From Eremophila alpestris peregrina (taxonomy: Eukaryota > Chordata > Aves > Passeriformes > Alaudidae), in contig WMCF01000025.1 of assembly GCA_009792885.1 (NCBI GenBank), positions 11,946,824-12,010,823 on the forward strand: DNA of 64,000 bases. Reading direction: 5' to 3'. Position numbers and translations under genes: made by a program. Of the stretch, positions 51,074 through 64,000 are shown one piece after another. The stretch's first letter is position 1. The number at the start of each line of letters is the position of its first letter. The notes beneath the pieces are model-generated. The model did not search any database, was not told where the DNA came from, and saw only the letters and a program-made list of their open reading frames with translations.

Positions 51074-53800
51074 GTTCTTTTTTCATCTACCTTTCCAGTA
51101 TCAAGGGAAAGGGGAAAAACACTCTTTTCTCAGATCTTATTACCTCTTTACAAACTCCAGACTTTGTCTCCTGGCAAATTTAATTGCAATCATACTCTAA
51201 TGTCTCTCTTTATTAATACAAAAAAATGCGTACGTGCACAAATTTGTTCTCCTGGTGCTCTCTTCCCCTGTCTGCTTATTAACAGAGCTGTAAAGTGGTT
51301 GATCATGTCACATGAGGGATGGCAGGCCTTTATATTTTCTTAGACATAAGTCCAAGGTAGAGTTACAGAGGGCTAATGGAAACTCAGGCTTTTAATTTCA
51401 TCCTTCTGTAGTTAAATATTTAATTAATTGTTGAATGTTTTTGCAGCTGAGCATTGAGTCTTTTGTTCCATATTGCCTAATTCCATGTGCTGAGCTTTCT
51501 GCTACTCAGCATCATGCTGAGGTGCTACTCAAGGGGAGGATGAAAATCTCAGCCATTTACAGTGGAGAAATGGGGGTGTATCTTGCAAATGTAAAAAAAA
51601 AATTCTTCCACTAGCTTTCTAAACACTGTTTGAAGGTTCTTAAAGTGATCTGGGGAGAGTGATGCTCAGTTGAGAAGAGACTTAATTGCTTTCAATCTGT
51701 AGAGGCAGGTGGTCATGTATAGCTGCAATATTTCTTTTTCTGTGGCTATTAGCTTGCAGATACTGATATTCACCCAGGCTTGCCATTGAGACTAATGTTC
51801 TCCAGCTGCTGCTTGCTAGTATGAGCATATTTCTGGCAACTGAGCACTACATTTGAGTAACTGTAGATGTCATATGTCTGGCAGTTGGGCTGCATATGAA
51901 ACATTTGATTTTCGAAAAAACGGTTGAATTTTAGGTTCAACAAAGCCAAATGGCTTCAGAGGGTCTGGTTAAGTATTCTTTGCTCCAGCTTCTAACCTCA
52001 TTCATAGAACAAGCAAACAGTGCTGGAATCTTTCTATCTCTTATTGGTATTTTTACTGAAAGAGAATTGTACTAGTAAATGCTGGAGATGTGATCAAAGA
52101 TCCCAGTTAAAGTCCACCTTCCTAAATATAAAGCTGAGATTTTTAATACTTGATTGAATACTGAATTACAGACATTCATTGCAGATTACTTTTGTTTAAC
52201 ATTTCTAACCATTATTTTGTAGTTGAGTCAAACTGAAAAACTATTCTTAATGATGATGGCATTTTTCAAAGACTGAGTTCTTGCTTCGCACTGCTATCTA
52301 TAGTTATCTTTGAGGAAAAGATCATAAGGAAAAACTCTCAAGATCACTCAAATGAATTTTGAAAATAGAAATAAAATCTAGAACTGAAAAAGATGTGAGG
52401 AAGCCCCCATCTCTTCAGCAATACTGAAATTACACACTGATTTATATCTGAATTATCATATTACTCTGAACAGGTTTAGAACTGCTCTTTTAATCTTCTC
52501 CTATAGCAAATAGTTATTTGTCAGTTGTTAAAAAGAATAAGATACAAAAATGTTATTCAAAAATATCCAGGAAGAATAGTTGAAAAGGCCTAATATGCAG
52601 CCAGACAAATTTCCCATGTTTTAATTTGTCAATAATTGAATTTTATTAATAAAATAAATAAAATCCAATGATTGTTATAGTGTTCCATTGGGTAACCACT
52701 CAAGATCACCAAAAATAAAAATATCACTTTTGTGCAAACGAGCAAAGGAATTTATGTCAGAACACTCAGCAGCTGGATGTCTTAGAGTGATTCAGTATAT
52801 CTAGCTTGTAGATGACAAATTTTTTCTCAATTTTATAAACTTAATTAAATATTTTTAGGGCAATTTTGGATTCTGTGTGTAGGTTTGAAATGGAAAAATG
52901 CCAGAGATATCTTCTTTCTCTGCCTGTGCTGCCTTTGACAGACTCCTGTCTCTGGACTCCTGACATACTAGTCACCAGAGACTCAGTTCTATACTTTCCA
53001 GCTACAATTCTTTAGTTTTCTCTAGGGCCTTGTTATACAGTCCTTTATTAGGTTTATTTCAAATGGTGCTGCATATCTTGGCTTCTGAGTACGCACTGTT
53101 AACTTGCCAGAACAAAGCATTCTGAGAATACTCACACAAATTTAAAAGCAAATTTAAAGGAATCTTGTGTTTCTTGAACTTATCTGAATACCAGCCCAGC
53201 AGGTATGAATGATTGAAATAAACTGACATCCATTTTTAAAATGAATGTTTCGCATAGCTTCCTTGCAAGCATGCAGTATTCCCAGGCATAAACATTTGAA
53301 ATGAATGATGTTGTAAGAAAGCATGAGGCAAAAATTGCCTTGTGGTTTAAGAATCTTTCAAGACTTTTCTTGCTTAATCCAAGATTAGAAGTGAAATCTA
53401 GAGTATTTTTATAGTCAGTACTAGAGCTGATGCTTTAAAAAAAATCCAAATGCTTTGAATTTATGATAAAATTATGAGCTGGCAACTTAAAAATACAAGA
53501 GTTCATAGAAACTGCGTAAATTGAAGCTGAGTGTCATTTGGTTATGATCCCATAGTATTTATTTACTTTAAGCTCTCTTCTTTCTCAGGCTAGAATCTCT
53601 AATGTTTTTTGGCACACATGAATATTTTCCTGACTGGTCTCTGACAAATATGGTAATTAAAGTAGTTTTCTTTTAGTTTTAAAAGAAAACAAAAAACCTC
53701 TTGATTTTTTCTTTCTTCTTTTGTAACTTTTGAACTTTTTACATGGAAAGTATGTTTTCAAAAGACTTGTGTTTATGCAATGCAAATGCTCTGACATAAC

Positions 53801-53925
53801 CTGTAGAAACATAGACTTGTAGAAACATTTAAGCTGGAAAAGACTTCCAAGATCATTGAGTCCAACCCTTAACTCAGCATTGCAAATTCAGCACTAAATC
53901 ATGTCTCTCAGTGCCACATAAACTA
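53801..53925 (-). mobile_element. CR1 LINE fragment (3' end), minus strand
   Basis: Read on the plus strand, it matches the reverse complement of the CR1 3' end. It has 'AAGCTGGAAAAGACTTCCAA', then 'GATCATTGAGTCCAACCC', then a stretch like 'GCACTAAATCATGTCTCTCA' and 'GTGCCACA'. It is about 125 bp long, diverged and truncated. Orientation is opposite to the other two CR1 copies. Confidence 0.85.
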
Positions 53926-56900
53926 CTCACAATGAAAAAACACCAAACAAATCAAGATATACAAAGTTACTGTTTCACAAATTCAGTCTGTGACTCTGAG
54001 CCCAGCCTCCAGTCCTTTGCAGTTATCTGTCCCTCAGTGCAGGTACCAAAAACTGAGAGCTGTGGGGCTGTTCTTCATTCCCTTGGTACTGACCTGGTCA
54101 AATTTGTACTGATGATCTTGGTTTACTTACCAGGTCTTCTGAAATTCCAGAATAGAAAATAGTTTGAGTGCCGTGATAGAGGGGAATGTACCTTAATTTG
54201 TCACCCTTCAAATCCCTAATTTCTGCCATTTCTTTCAGATGATCCTTTCACATCCTGCTCTGTTGAATATTATCTCCAGCAGTACCACGTTGCTGTGTCT
54301 GCTTGATGCTTAACCACACTTTAAAGGAAGACACTTCCGATTTTCATTACTTTCTATGGCTGTAATAATGTAATCACTGCAGGTCAGATCTGTGGGTAGG
54401 AAAGGAAGCTTCTGCAGAATGTGACAAATATAACTCAGAATTTTCAGACTTGTGTCATCTCTAAAAAGGTCTTGGAAAGTTAGTGAACCAATTTAGAACT
54501 TCCTCTTGTATCTGTTCAGATTTGAATAATCACTCCTAAAAGGGATGTCATTTTAACAGAGACATGCATCTAATTGATAAACATAAAATAAGTATAGCAG
54601 TGGCCAGAATGTGTCCAATGCCCAGAAATCTAATGAAAGCAGATTAAAAAGGGCTTATGGTTGTTTTTCAAACATTCAACATTTTCTGTTTAAGAAAAAA
54701 TGACTTTGTTTTCTTACATCTGTCTCCAATAAAGCACTAAGATGGCTGCCAAGCAGTAGCTTCATCTTCATCCAGCTGGATACACCTGAGCTTTCTTAGC
54801 TTGAGAAAAAAATCCTTCTCAGCAAGTCAACCGAAACGGAGTGAAATGTGCATATTTGGAACTATAAATCAAAATGTCCATGCACAGATGTTCTCAGCCT
54901 AAAGGCATAAATGGGAAGGAGCTTGGTTCCAGAAGGATTTTCCAGCAATACCTGAAATTGGTCAGAGATGCTTTACAACTGCCTATAGCAGTATTGACAT
55001 AGCACTGTAAAATCACCGTGAGTGACTTGCTTGTTATGCTGTTCTCATATGTGGTGTACAGTTGGGAAGCTTCAGAGAGAGCAATTCAGTACTGTGCCAA
55101 ATGCAGAAAAACAGCCTTCTCTAACACAGAACTGGGGTGAAGGAGTCATATGGGATGGGCTTGCTTTTTAAAACAAGGAGAAATATCTCCAAGCCCTTGC
55201 AGCACCTGTTGGCATCAGGCTGAGCTTTTCTGAGTATGAAAAGGGGTATTAACCCATTTTGCAAATGAGGAAGTTGGGCTGCAAATTAGATGGCTTTCCA
55301 CGCAAGAGCAACTGGGAAAGACTGAGTAGGTTTTGGGTTCTTGCCTCCTCTGACTCCAGGCTGCTGTGGATCCCTGAAAATAGAAAAAGGGAGAGCGGTA
55401 GTCGTATGACTTTGTGATATGTTACAGTTTTAGTGCAGTCATATGTGTCTGCTTTGAAAGGGAAATCTCATCTGTCATTTTTACCATGGTACACTTTTGT
55501 ACTATGACAGATCTCAGAGGCTTAAACCAAAGAATATTGTCCCACTGCTCTTTGATGGCTATTTCACCTTGAGAATCAGATGCCTCCTACTGTAAATCAG
55601 CATGTTATGGTTTTAGGGAAAATGTGATAGGGTGGTTGTCGTTTTGCATTATTTATCAAAGTTGTCCTAAGTAAGGAGACTGATTCCTTCTGTATCTGAT
55701 TTCTGTTTCAGAATGAAGTGGCTAATGTCAGATTCTGTGAGAAGTTAGTGACATGAGCAAAATTTGCAGTCATTAGCAAACAACATAAAAGAATCTAAAC
55801 TTTTAGACTCATATATTCACACAGAGTAGAATTTGAAAAATTTTTTTTTTAATCACCATATTGCAAAAGCTAATAAATAGTTGAACAGAAAATTTGTCCA
55901 CTTATAGTGAAGAATTGCTGAGGTGAAAGTGGATGGGGAAATTGTCCATTTCTGGAAAAAAAGGATTTTATTTTGGTTTATGTGTAAATCATAGAATAAT
56001 ATTACCTATGGTATTGCTCACCAGTTACCTGTGATTAAAAATAAAATAAATACAGAAAGCAAGACATTATGGTAGGTAAGAGACTGAAACGAATATATTT
56101 GGGGTTGCAAATATTCTTAAAATAGGTGTTTCTTGTGATGTATTTCTTGAAGCTGGCTCACTTAGGATTTTTTGAGATAGCATGAGACCTTTGAAAGTAA
56201 TATTTCCAAATATGGATAAGAGACTTCTATGCACTTGAATCATATTTCAACCCAACCCCCTTGTTTGGGATGTGTTAATTTAGTGCTCAGCTTGTGCATA
56301 TGGGGGGGATTACCCAGCAAACTGCAGTGAGCAGAACTGTGAACATGATTTCTGCAGAGCTAAATGCCTCTTGGCTCCTGACAGCCAACATCTTAAAGTT
56401 TATGAAGTGCAGCTCTCTCTCCCCAACGCCCAAGCAATGAATTGGGAGCCAGAGCTCAGGCAGCAGGGCAGAGGCACAAACTCAGTTCACATTTCTTGAT
56501 GAGAGATAATCAAGGGGAATGCAGGGACCCTGTCCCATCTGCTGACTTGCTAGAGCAGAAAGGGAAAAATCCCCAAATTGAAGTGTTGGCCAGTCTGACC
56601 ACTGCTACCTCACCAGCCAGGAAACTGATTATAAAAAGCCTCTGGAAAAGCCAGTTACTGTTGGGAGTTGTAGCAGCTGTGTTCTGTTAATGGAATTAAA
56701 ATGAATTTATATCCTCTTACTCCTACAACATGGTTTTCCTGGGGCACAGATGGGTTCCATTTATCTGCTACTATGGGGGAAAGAGAAATGGAACCACAGT
56801 GCTGGTTTGAAACATGGGCTACTACTAAAATATATTAGAGCTGAAACAGCTAGCAGAACCTTTCGAGTGGCATTTTTCTTTATATTTATGGCTCTGTCTT

Positions 56901-59900
56901 GAAAACTGAAAACCAATTTTCCATATTTCCGAAGTCTCCATTACTTTGATAGACTTCTCTTATTTAAATCCTGAAATAGCTCAGTTATACTTTTTATTGA
57001 TGTCTGCTTAACCTCTTTGGTTAGAATAAATAATTTTTCACATAGCCATGGGCTGAAATCTTCTTAAACTGAAGGAATGACTGTAAGAATTCTCTATAAA
57101 TAGCATGTGGGCTTTGGAAAGTAAGCTTTTTTCTGTCATATGGTATGAGGTGACTAGAACTGCAAATTGGCCCACATACAGCCTTGGTGGAGGTCTATCT
57201 AAGAGTTATATCATGAAAGACAATTGGTATGGATTCTGAACTACTGAAATTGAATTGTGGCCATATTAGGTATTAACTAACTAAATTGACATAAAATGCA
57301 AGTTAGTGCTCAGGTGAGGGGGTGGAAAAGGGACTGCATCCAACTCCACAGCCATCCCTGCAAAGTTATTTTTGTTTTCATTTAGTTAGTTTAAATTTGA
57401 TAGCTCTTATGGCCAGATTTCCTACTGATACTTAAATGGAAATGTAAACCAAGGTATTTTATTGAGAGGAGATATGCATCTGATCATCTTTCCTGATTTC
57501 TGGTTTTCATTGCTGCTGCAATGTTTATTCTTCTTTTTGGGTAGTTGCTAGCTTGGAATGGTTCTGGCTGAGTAATTATTAAATTGAATTTCAGCCTTTC
57601 CTGGTTTGAACATAAATCTCTTAGTGCAATTCATGGATTGGAGTAGCTGCTCACTTCATATCTTGCCAAATGGACTTGTTAGCCTCTGGTCTTATGTAAC
57701 CTTCCCCTCTAGCAGAGCTGATCAGACATCCAAGTATAACCTGAACCAAAACAAGCAAAAAGAAAAGAGAAAGTACAGTCAGGGAAGATTTCAGAAAGAA
57801 ATTTAAGCTATCAGTCTCAGCCTGGGAGTCCTGAATCCAAGCTGATGTCTAATGGCTTAAAATGTGACATGGTACGGCTTACTGCCTACCATAGCCCTTA
57901 CTTTGGGATGATCAGAAACTCTTTATGTATTTAAAGTGAATTTTTTAAAGCTGACCATTATCCTGTTGGATCAGGAGATGAAACTTTCCAGCAGATATTG
58001 TTTTTTTTCTGCAGCTCCCACTTTGTCTTGCACTACTGAAATCAAAAGGCAAACTGTGGTTCTTTTGTCTCAACCCTCTGGCACACACAGAATATGCTTT
58101 ACCTTATGACCATCATGAAGGAGTGTAAAAGGCTCCACTGGCAGTGCTCATTAACACAAACCTATGGTTCTCCATCTGCATCAGGAAATACAGCTCTCAT
58201 GTCTCAGGTTTTGGAGAAAATTGCAAGTCTTAATTAAAGATTGACTAAGATGTCTTGATATTTTTAACAGCCATTAGAGGAGTGCAAATGAATAGTGGTG
58301 GAAAAGATGGAGAGAGATAAGACACAAATAAAAATGAACTGGTTAATGCTATTTTCTTTCAGTGATTTTTGAGTACCCATTCTATGTTATTTTGATAAAC
58401 CTCCCCAGGTGACTAAAGTGAAACTGGTAAACCAGCTTGAATGTAATGTTTTGCTTATAAAAGGAGGGGGAAAAGAAAAAAGTCAAAAGGTACTAAACAT
58501 GCATTCAAAATAAGATCAAAAAGAAAGTCTGGAATATTAGATTTTTCTTTTGTCTTAATGTATGCTGGTTTAAAAAAAACCCACATATTGTGCTAGGGTG
58601 AGAACCAGGAAGTGAGAGAGACCAAAGTGAAAAACTTAATATAATAGACCAAGCTGCAGTCTGGTAGAAAATGTATATGGTGCAAATGAGTGCTGAGGAA
58701 TAAAAATACAGAAAGTTTTCCAAGGTGTTGAGCATTCAATCCAATTCCATTTTCCTGATTTCTTTTGAGCACGTCTTTACTAGAAGACATTATTACAGCA
58801 GAGCTGTGAGAAGCTGAGAGCTGATAAGCTGCTGACACTGATACTGTGATCACGAGGAAGAATTTTTCTTAGCAACATGAGAAATACTTGTAATCCAGCC
58901 CAAAGTCTCACAGGTTTAATTATAGGTAGTTTTGATGTTACGCAAGGCATGACTTGACTTGAACACGTTGACTTCAGTACAACATTTTTTGTTTAAAATG
59001 AAACTTTGTACACGGGACCGAAAGTCAGAAGTTTTTATTGCAAGAAGAAATGCAGCAGCTCTTCAGGGAGTTGGTGTAAAATACCCTGTAAGTGCTGCTG
59101 AGGTGGTGAGTAGGCTTTGTGCTGGTTGCTTGCAGAAGGTTAAATTCCACCAGAGGCTTGATGTGTAACACTATCCTAAAGACGTCAGCATGCTCAGCTT
59201 TCTAATGCCATGTTAGAAGTACAGGTATTTTTGGAATAATGTTTCAATTACTAATTTAACTGTCATTAGCAATTGTATATTAAATGGAGGTTGAAATTGG
59301 TTTTATCCTGTGATTCTTGCATATGCCTTAATTTTTGAGGAGTGCTGTTCCTGTGTTCAGGGCTGAGGTTATTGGGAGGGTGGGTACATCATCAGTGACT
59401 GAAGTAGATGCATGTTCTTTGGGAGAAAAGAGCTGTCAGTGTTCTTTTAAAATCAGCCAACTTCTCTAATGTCTAAACCCAAAAATGTGATACATCCAGA
59501 AGCATCAAGTGGATGTGCAATCATTTCCTTTTGAGGAAAAAGAGAGAAAAGCTATTCCTACAGTTTAATATAGAACTAAAACAGATAGAAGCAGACAGAA
59601 CATGTTAACTAGATACAAATCTTAAAATATTTAAATAGTTATGTTATGGAATAAAGGATTCAACAATAAACACTTCATTTAAATTGCTATGTTTTTGTTT
59701 TGTTGGGTAAACTAAATCCTGTGTACTTTGGAGGGAAGAGCTTGCAGTGCTCTCATGAACACCACGATATGCAGTGTGGTGGCTGGTCTTGGTTCCCTGT
59801 TTTCCTCCTTTCAGTGGTGCAATTGTGGAGCCGTGTGCTGCAGTCAGAAATGGTGTGTTGCAGCCCATGTGCCTCATATTTAAAAATGAAAAACAAAGCT

Positions 59901-62900
59901 GAGAACTGGATTTGGTTTATAAGTGCTAATGAGATTTCATTCCTTGTGGTGAAGGTGTCATGCAAACAGAAGGAAATCGCACAGTCTAAAGATTGTCATG
60001 AATGTCGTAGGTCTGAGCTGTCTGCTAAAAGTTCTGTTCCTAGGTATAGGATGCTTTCTTACAGCCAGGGTTTAAAAATGTTTTTTTTACAGCCATTGCT
60101 TTTTTCAGCAAGCAGCACCATGAGATGGAGGACAAAAATGAAGAATTTAGCACTGACTTGGAGAATCCATTTTTAAAGCAAAACTGGTAGTTCCTAGATT
60201 TCAAAGCTGATGCATCTATTTCTTATAGCATACTGTAATTTATATTCTAAGGACTCTCTGAAGTTTGAATAAAACTATTTTAGTCATTTAAATGGGTATT
60301 AAAGTAATAGAGATGTTTTTGAGTGTAGAATATTAGACAAATAAAATGTAAATATAGATACCCATAAATAACTCTCTCCAGTGAGAATTCCCTGGTTAAA
60401 TACCCAAATGCCTTATTTGAAATGTGAATGTAGCTCTCCATTACTATTTTAAGAAATAACAGGTAAGTATACTACTTATACAAACAGAAACCAAGAACTT
60501 TTGCTGTTGAAGAAAACATGTAAATTAGGATCCGATGATAATTTCTCTTTTTAGGATAGAAAGCATGTGTTTCAACTGTCCTCATGTTCCCTGGACTTTT
60601 GTTCTTTGTTCAGGAAGAGGCTAGAAAAATGTAAGCTATAGGTGTTAAGCTTGCTTCCCTTTTCCAGTGTGAAGTCCCTCCAGGAATGAGGACTTCCCAG
60701 CACTGCTCCTCAGTAGGACTGTAGTGAGGACGATGATGTTTTCATTGCTTGCTGGCATTTGACTGTTACATTTTTAATGCAGCCTTTGGAGGCACCCAAA
60801 GGAAGAACTGCTCCTGGGTCTGCAAGCCAAGCATATTTGTGGTGTTGAGATCCATGATAGGAATTACACTGGAGGTACAGAATTCAAGCAAAACACGATT
60901 TGAAAGGAAATCATCCCATTATCTAGGCTTTTATCACCTTGTGTGTTTTTGTAATTATACATGGTGGTGGTGTCCTAGGTATTTGAGGGAGGCAAAAAGT
61001 GGCTGGCCATAATTGGAATAATATGTGTGGAATCTCACCTCTCCCTCAGTGTGGCATGTCCTGGGACCTAAACTGCTTCAAAGATGTGGGTAATAACCAC
61101 CTCTGAAATTTGCATCATTTCCTACTCAGGAGCTTGATTCTAGGATACAGGTTAGAAAACTGGCAAGTACAAAATATTTATTAAACTGGCTTTTGAGGAG
61201 ACATGCACAAACCCCAAAGTGATGTGGCAATTTAGAAAGAAGGAGACAGCATATGCTTATATGTCTTGGCTTAGTCTTGCAGGTTATTTGAATCCTGCAA
61301 GCTGTTTCTACAAGAGGTGTTTTTGTTAAGGTTAATTTCAGTCTCTGCAAAGCAGGTGTTTACAGCAGAGTTTCCTCTTCCAACCGTGTGCCTAACAATA
61401 GTGTGATTAAGATCTCACTCTGGGGCAGGCTGACTTTTGGCTGCATGTGTGTGCCTGCACGAGCATGTCTGCAAGCTGCTTTTATTATTCAACAAAAAGA
61501 ACATATGCACTTAATCTGAATATAGGAGAAATGCTTTGAATGGGTCTTGAATCTGTAAGAAGACTGGTAGACAGAACGGAGCAGATGAGGCAAATAAATA
61601 GAAACTGATGGCAGCATTTTAAATTCAAACAATCAGAGCATCAGAATGCAAAGCTGAGCAATACATCCACTGTACTGTGAAAATAAAATATTTTATGCTG
61701 CTTCTGTTTTGCTCAGTTTTTAATATGACTTGTTTTTGTTATACACAATGCCTTGGATTTGCTGCCAGGGCTGAAACTGAACATGCTGGAAGTTGTATCT
61801 GCACTGCTGGGCAAAGTAATACTGTGTTGGATCAGTGAAAAAAGCCCACACAGTGGCAAAACACTGCAATTCTGCTTTGAAATCAGCAATAGGAAAGTAA
61901 CGAAGAAAACACAAAAATCTGTCAGTTGTAGACAATTGTTTAAGGAGAATAGGGGTGCTGTTATCTCTATCCCTATTGACTGTTAAAAAAATGGTCTAAT
62001 AAAAGACCATCTCTGTTATCTCTGCCTACTATGCACAGCTTTGCCTGGGGTGAGGAGGGAATTTATGCACAGCAGAGTATTTCTTCCATGCTGCTCATTG
62101 ATTCAGGAAGACAAGAATGGCCTATGTTTTCAGCTCATGTTTTCTGCAAGATGGCTCTGTGGTGGAGAGGCTACTTGTGTATTCTGGGAATAAGGTGTGT
62201 TGTATTTGGGAACCTGCTCCCACAGAGTGTGTGCAGCACCCAGGTCAGTACTTCACTCCAGTGGCTCTCCCATTGAGTGACACACAGGCTGCACAAGGCT
62301 GTGCTGTCATGTACTGCTTCCCACAGACTCTCCTACAGCCAAGAGAGTGCTGATGTCTGACCACAGTCAGGCTGAGTGTGGATCTTCAGTCGCTGCTGTA
62401 CATCCAGATTCTTCATCTGTAGGGCCCTCCAAGTCAGGAGGATGCAAGTCCAGAATTGGCTTTCAAAGTAACCCATAAAATCTTCATCGGTCTTTGATCA
62501 AATAATGGACAAATTTTACTTTTATTTAGGAACTCTGCCTAACTAGCTACCTTTTTTACACACAGTGTGCAATGATGGATTACACATGTGAAGTACTTGT
62601 GGTTTCAAGTTGATGCTGTATGAATTGATAATTCTGGCAAAACCTTTACCTGTTATGAAACTGCTGACAGTCACCCTTCATCTGTTCTTGGAAAATTTGT
62701 TTCTTAATTGATTAATTAATACACACCTCTTACCACAATCACATAAATCTTAGCAGTATCTCAGGTACAATTTTATAATTTCCTCTCAAAAGAATTGTCA
62801 TGTGTTTGTTACCTTTTCTGATAACTTGCTGTATTAGTAGCAGTTATGCTTCTCAAATGAAGCAGTTTTTCATGTAGAGATCTTAAATAGACAGACAATT

Positions 62901-63815
62901 TTATATCAGCCTTCAGTGTGCTTAAATTATTACAAATCTCACAATTGAAGTCTTATATCAACAATAATAATTTAGATATATTAATAACAGACGGCTCATA
63001 TTAAAAAATCATGCTTCCCATTTTTGTGTGGTGTACATGTCCCTGAGAAATTTAAAGTAATATAAAAATTGAAGTTCCTTTTTTTTTTTCTGAAAGAAAT
63101 TTGCATTAAGTGCATTCCACTGCTCACCAGAGAAAACTAGAATTGAAATCTAGCAGAGAATTAAGCACTTAATAATCTCAGTATTAATTCCTAAAATTCC
63201 TTTATTTGTCTGTGTTTTAGAAGAAAACAGGTTGGTCCCAAAATTGTAATTGGCTTCTTTTAAGATTAAGGTTAGGAAATCAAGTGAGCATGATTTCTGT
63301 GCTTTAAGCATTCACTGTTCTTTTACTCTATTCCCCTTTTCTAAATCTTGAGGTTCACAAGGCTTTGGAAGAAGGAGATGCAGTCACTATAGGGCTGTGC
63401 ACATGTTGAGGGAGGGATTAAAAATTATCGGTGGTTCGTGAAGAAAAACAGTACAAGTGTCAAGCTGAGATGTTCCCAGTTTGTTACTGTGTCTCACAGC
63501 AAAAACCACACAAAACTGTACGGCGCTAAGGAGCAGCCAGGTAATGTTTTTTTGTGTGCAGTTCATGTCCAAGCACCTTGCTGCTCTGGGGTCTGTGCAG
63601 GTGTGCAGGGACTGCTCACAGCCCCACAGGTGCAGGTTTCCATGATGTGCTCGGCCTCCCCTGGCACAGCTTTGTGACAGCCCAGCATCTCCTCAGAAGG
63701 GAGAGGTGGCCAAGGGTGTGTTTCCTTCTGCATCCCTCACACCAGCCTGCCTGGCTGTAGAAGGCTTGGATTCCATCACTGCTCTGAAGCATAAGTAACA
63801 TAGAACAAGAGGATA
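53926..63815. other. AT-rich non-coding DNA, probable intron (right part)
   Basis: Nothing gene-like is supported. The 158-codon plus frame at 59,700-60,176 has no recognisable domain, signal or splice context, and other frames in the region are short. The last stretch (about 63,470-63,790) is less AT-rich than its surroundings but unidentified. Confidence 0.5.
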
Positions 63816-64000
63816 GGGAAGGGAAGGGAAAAAGAAAAAAGAAAAAAGAAAAAAGAAAAAAGAAAAAAGAAAAAAGAAAAAAGAAAAAAGAAAAAAGAAA
63901 AAAGAAAAAGAAAAGGAAAAGGAAAAGGAAAAGGAAAGGAAAGGAAAAGAAAAGAAAAGAAAAGAAAAGAAAAGAAAAGAAAAGAAAAGAAAAGAAAAGA
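63816..64000 (+). repeat. long polypurine tract with changing repeat unit, runs off window
   Basis: There are about 185 bp of only A and G on the plus strand. The unit changes along its length: GGGAA units, then about ten 7-bp AAAAAAG units, then 6-bp AAAAGG units, then 5-bp AAAAG units to the last base. It is incomplete because the window ends inside it. Confidence 0.95.

Larger units (their letters stand above)
33870..53800. other. AT-rich non-coding DNA, probable intron (middle part)
   Basis: About 20 kb without a provable exon or recognised repeat larger than a microsatellite. Listed separately are a candidate exon with an open frame (36,099-36,219), a minus-strand splice pair (37,829-37,894), a protein-like short frame (38,983-39,201), a splice pair with no usable frame (41,220-41,317) and a strong 11-bp-stem hairpin (41,420-41,450). 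Poly-T runs occur near 35,262-35,283 and at 51,059-51,073. It may contain conserved non-coding elements that cannot be recognised from one genome. Confidence 0.5.

Noticed and set aside
59700..60176. 158-codon plus-strand frame
   Set aside because: Composition is unlike a conserved protein and there are no splice signals or known motifs. Frames of this length are expected by chance in 64 kb.
1..64000. CRISPR arrays, bacterial operons, ribosome binding sites, phage or integrative elements
   Set aside because: Looked for and not seen. The sequence is vertebrate, with CR1, a vertebrate LTR and a CpG island, and no regularly spaced palindromic repeats with unique spacers.

Overview
The window looks like a stretch of bird chromosome. 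Three fragments of CR1, the dominant LINE of birds and reptiles, can be read directly. There is also a solitary LTR resembling the ERVL-type LTRs of songbirds. Host coding sequence is almost absent, and the non-island DNA is AT-rich and CpG-poor, as in avian introns or gene deserts. A passerine is my guess from the LTR (from memory, unverified); the bird assignment itself is firm.

Layout. 1-17.8 kb: AT-rich non-coding DNA holding the solo LTR (about 5.85-6.36 kb), a long, decayed, 5'-truncated CR1 copy (about 7.75-9.89 kb, plus strand) and a G-rich patch near 14.3-14.6 kb. 17.8-22.2 kb: one large CpG island, the only clear gene-regulatory landmark. It contains TATA-like boxes, GC boxes, a good plus-strand splice donor at 20,187/20,188 ending a probable non-coding first exon, and an 18-bp GC-rich minisatellite (21.35-21.52 kb). 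22.2-64 kb: about 42 kb of AT-rich DNA without any exon I can prove. It has a second CR1 (33.5-33.87 kb, plus), a CR1 scrap (53.8-53.93 kb, minus), several microsatellites, and a long polypurine tract that runs off the right edge.

Interpretation. The simplest model is a gene whose promoter and 5' non-coding exon lie in the CpG island and whose very long first intron fills the rest of the window rightward. I cannot name the gene. A few segments downstream and upstream have strong paired splice sites (for example 36,099-36,219 plus, with an open frame) and are offered as candidate exons only. At this window size, decoy pairs are expected by chance.

I found no CRISPR array, operon, bacterial gene, tRNA or rRNA gene, or intact mobile element, and nothing amounting to a new biological system. 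Most predicted open frames are chance frames, or GC-driven frames inside the CpG island and its minisatellite.
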